Source: Flavipsychrobacter stenotrophus (lineage in GTDB: Bacteria > Bacteroidota > Bacteroidia > Chitinophagales > Chitinophagaceae). Taken from it: a stretch of DNA of 26,828 nt. Position numbers and translations under genes: made by a program. Below are positions 24,904 to 26,828 of the stretch, in pieces. The stretch's first letter is position 1; every line of letters starts with the position of its first letter. The DNA is taken from the NCBI GenBank assembly GCA_947379685.1, contig CANCOG010000007.1:1-26828 (forward strand). Reading direction: 5' to 3'. The notes beneath the pieces are model-generated. The model was given only the letters and a program-made list of their open reading frames with translations, was not told the DNA's origin and ran no database searches.

Positions 24904-25143
24904 TGACACGCTGTTAATATTTGGTTCTTGGGTTGAGTACCAACTGGTATCCACAGGTCGAAGTTTGCAACTTCGTCCTGCAATTCTGGAAGCATTTGCT
25001 TCCGAGTACTAAAACAATAATCCCCACTACCATAATCCAGTTCAAGAAATGTCTCAACCGTTCTCAATAATATATTTTTCTCCCTAGCAAGCAACCATCT
25101 TGCAACAAAGCGCATATATTACATAGGAAAGCAAAAATATTGA
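24904..25143. other. Intergenic gap with REP-like hairpins
   Basis: This 240-bp gap lies between two plus-strand genes. Its left part carries three clustered hairpins, described separately. Its right part is AT-rich with no clear promoter. The minus-strand frame across it has no gene-like features. Confidence 0.5.
24938..25003. repeat. REP-like element of three small hairpins
   Basis: Three inverted repeats lie within 66 bp: TACCA/TGGTA with a 2-nt loop (24938-24949), CGAAGTT/AACTTCG with a TGC loop (24959-24975), and GGAAGC/GCTTCC with an ATTT loop (24988-25003). Clustered GC-clamped hairpins in an intergenic gap are typical of REP/BIME elements spread by RAYT transposases, and this motif seems familiar from Bacteroidota genomes. 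No transposase gene is in the window, and copy number cannot be judged here. Confidence 0.5.
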
Positions 25144-26196
25144 ATGTCCCAAATGAAAAATAAGCTGTCAATTACAATTTTCTTGTGTTTATTGGCCTAC
25201 CGTGGCTTTTGCCAGCAAGCGAAACCGTTTGAAATTATCGGAGACAACATAAAGACGGGGCAGAATATATTTCTTGCTGAAGCACATGGCATTTATGAGC
25301 TGGTCCCTTTCAAAATGGCCTTGATAAAAATGGCCCTGGAAAAACATGCCATTACAGAAATAGTACTTGAAGTGGGCAAGGCTGAGGCATATATGTATAA
25401 CGCCTATCTTCAAAACGGAGACACAACGATTTTTATTGAGTATCCCGACCAGGCTACCCACAACTATATGTATATGTGGAAGCAATTATACCAGGATCAC
25501 CCCTTTACAATACATGGCATTGACTTCGAGCGCAAAGAATTTGTTACGGCCGTACTTTCTATCCTTAATAAAAACGAGATGGCAAAGAACACAGAGCTTT
25601 ACAATTACCTGAAAATTCTTCCCGACTCACTTCAGAACCTGCAGGGCGGTAAATCAGGGTACAAATTGCGAACTGCTATTTATAGCAGGGCGGTCAACCT
25701 TTTTGAAAATAATAAAGATAAACTGCGTAACGTTCTTGGCGGCAACTACAACATCCTTGAAGATATTTTTGAAAACCCGGCAACCGAAAAAGGCATGGAG
25801 AAACGCGATGTTACTATGTGTGAAAATCTGCAGAAGATCCGCAACCCTAACGGCAAAAATTTCATCTGTATACTGGGTATCGGTCACCTGAGCATGCATT
25901 CGAAAAAATCACTACTCTCCCGCTACATCAGTGCCACAGGACAGAGTAACAATACCATTATACAAATGGTGTGCAAGAATTGCTATGTAACATCTTATTA
26001 TGGTTCAAATGAGCTTACAAAGATCATGACAGACTACAATGGTAAAAAAGAAGACGTTTTTTATGACATCAGTGACAGATATTGCAAGCCAGGGTACTAT
26101 TCACTCGTGAACCAAAAAGAAATAAAAGAGTTCAACGGCGAATATAATCCTATCCCAACTTTCTTTATTTTTTTCAAAGACCAGCCAAAGCAATAG
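25144..26196 (+). CDS. Secreted erythromycin-esterase / TIKI-superfamily-like protein
   Basis: A protein of 350 residues with an N-terminal signal sequence (LSITIFLCLLAYRGFCQQ); a Cys at 23 is followed by QQ but the context is not a good lipobox. The ATG at 25153 (MKNKLS...) is an equally good start. The core begins IIGDNIKTGQNIFLAEAHGIYE with an EAH pair (residues 46-48), then EIVLEVGKAEAY, GIDFERKEF, and CILGIGHLSM with a late histidine. This E.H ... LE ... G.D ... GH order resembles the erythromycin esterase/ChaN/TIKI hydrolase superfamily. Most Bacteroidota members are uncharacterised, so neither drug resistance nor any substrate should be assumed. It follows the decarboxylase on the same strand, but the 240-bp gap with hairpins argues against one operon. 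Confidence 0.6.
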   Translation: MSQMKNKLSITIFLCLLAYRGFCQQAKPFEIIGDNIKTGQNIFLAEAHGIYELVPFKMALIKMALEKHAITEIVLEVGKAEAYMYNAYLQNGDTTIFIEYPDQATHNYMYMWKQLYQDHPFTIHGIDFERKEFVTAVLSILNKNEMAKNTELYNYLKILPDSLQNLQGGKSGYKLRTAIYSRAVNLFENNKDKLRNVLGGNYNILEDIFENPATEKGMEKRDVTMCENLQKIRNPNGKNFICILGIGHLSMHSKKSLLSRYISATGQSNNTIIQMVCKNCYVTSYYGSNELTKIMTDYNGKKEDVFYDISDRYCKPGYYSLVNQKEIKEFNGEYNPIPTFFIFFKDQPKQ

Positions 26197-26432
26197 TTAG
26201 GGAACGTCCTCTTCGGCCTTTTAGACGGAAGCGTTCCGCTTACGAAAGCGACAACTATAATCTCAAATCCTCAACAAGCTGGTTCGATATTTGTACCAAC
26301 GGGTTCACAAATTCGGTCAGGCCCATTCAATTGGTTGACTCATGTCGCCCATCAAAAGACGCGCGCTAGTGGTAAAATATTCCTATCTTTAACTTAATAA
26401 CGATTATTACCTATTTCAACTAAACCATCATC
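26197..26432. other. Intergenic gap with imperfect hairpin and candidate promoter
   Basis: Directly after the upstream stop, GGAACG (26201-26206) can pair with CGTTCC (26232-26237) around a large loop containing further short complementarity. No T-tract follows, so it is at best a weak terminator or a repeat remnant. Further right the box TATCTTTA (26384-26391) is one base from the Bacteroidota -7 consensus and lies 42 bp before the next gene. Confidence 0.35.
26384..26391 (+). promoter_or_regulatory. Candidate Bacteroidota -7 box TATCTTTA
   Basis: It matches TAnnTTTG at all but the last base and predicts a leader of about 35 nt before the ATG at 26433. No good -33 element is visible about 20 bp upstream, so confidence is low. 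Confidence 0.3.
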
Positions 26433-26828
26433 ATGAAAAATTGTTTATTCCTCGGGGCGTTTGTTCGCATTATGTTTGTTTCGGTGCTCCTGTTTTGCGG
26501 CAGCCGGGCATTTGCACAATCAGGTTTTTCTACCGTGCATTTTCTTACAGATTCTACTTTTTCGTTGAGCACCTGTGCGAACATCGATTCCTTCTCGCTA
26601 GACTCTTCGCTCGCAGTGCAAGACGACGGTGGTATCCCCTCTGATCCAAACCATATATTCTGGTACTCGTTACTTGCGCCTCACCATGGCTCCCTTATCA
26701 TGCCGCCAACCGTTACCTCTATAGGCGGGCATAGGATGCCATCCGGAGGGGGGTATATTCACACTCCTGGATTTACGGGCCTGGATACCTTCGCGATACT
26801 GGTAACAAGCGATTACGGCGATACCGAC
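26433..26828 (+). CDS. Exported surface protein with cadherin-like domain (N-terminal part only)
   Basis: An ATG at 26433 opens a frame of 132 codons that runs unbroken to the right edge, so the C-terminus is missing. A signal peptide is clear: a basic start, then hydrophobic MFVSVLLFCGSRAFA with cleavage before QSGF. The mature part has TFSLSTCANIDSF, then LLAPHHGSLIMP, PSGGGYIHTPGFTGLDTFAI and LVTSD. That AP-HG ... Y-TPG--GLD-F pattern matches the cadherin-like domain in the giant protein at the other end of the window. The frame was too short to stand out because it has no stop. It is probably the start of another large secreted, possibly type IX-exported protein. Function unknown. Confidence 0.75.
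   Translation, partial: MKNCLFLGAFVRIMFVSVLLFCGSRAFAQSGFSTVHFLTDSTFSLSTCANIDSFSLDSSLAVQDDGGIPSDPNHIFWYSLLAPHHGSLIMPPTVTSIGGHRMPSGGGYIHTPGFTGLDTFAILVTSDYGDTD

Noticed and set aside
24840..25115. Minus-strand 91-codon frame
   Set aside because: It runs through the REP-like hairpins and the end of the decarboxylase gene; it has no domain features.
26201..26237. Intrinsic terminator after the EreA/TIKI-like gene
   Set aside because: The stem is only six perfect pairs with a 25-nt loop and no T-tract follows.

Overview
The window looks like a chromosomal segment of a Bacteroidota bacterium, most likely of the Chitinophagaceae or a related family. The evidence is a very large NHL/Ig-like repeat surface protein of the kind this phylum exports, Bacteroidota-style TAnnTTTG promoter boxes, moderate GC content, and the protein types around the kdp genes. 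No rRNA, tRNA, CRISPR array, integrase or intact insertion sequence was seen.

Layout. (1) Positions 1-9245, minus strand: one uninterrupted reading frame of at least 3,081 codons. It starts at 9245 and runs off the left edge. It encodes an exported protein with six NHL repeats, one cadherin-like 'HG...GLDSF' domain, and about 34 tandem Ig-like units of roughly 77 residues. (2) Positions 9415-23475, minus strand: a row of twelve genes devoted mainly to potassium uptake. In transcription order these are a sigma-54 response regulator, a small DUF7674-like protein, a 28-residue single-span membrane peptide, a secreted protein of unknown function, kdpF, kdpA, kdpB, kdpC, an outer-membrane beta-barrel porin, a Kup-type K+ transporter, a soluble KdpD N-terminal protein, and a membrane PAS histidine kinase. 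(3) Positions 23914-26196, plus strand: an ACMSD-type decarboxylase and a secreted erythromycin-esterase/TIKI-like protein, with a REP-like hairpin cluster between them. (4) From 26433, plus strand: the start of another secreted protein, which carries the same 'HG...GLDTF' domain as the giant protein.

How the genes fit together. KdpFABC is a high-affinity ATP-driven K+ pump and Kup a proton-coupled K+ transporter. The porin may give K+ access across the outer membrane. KdpD is split here into a soluble P-loop/USP protein and a separate histidine kinase. No OmpR-type KdpE occurs in the window; the only response regulator is an NtrC-type enhancer-binding protein. Between that regulator and the first downstream gene lie a 21-bp perfect palindrome (a possible enhancer site), two candidate -24/-12 promoters and a pair of FNR-like palindromes 22 bp apart. 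This suggests that the potassium regulon is under sigma-54 control. The gene identities are well supported by motifs; the regulatory wiring is inference from motifs and gene order.
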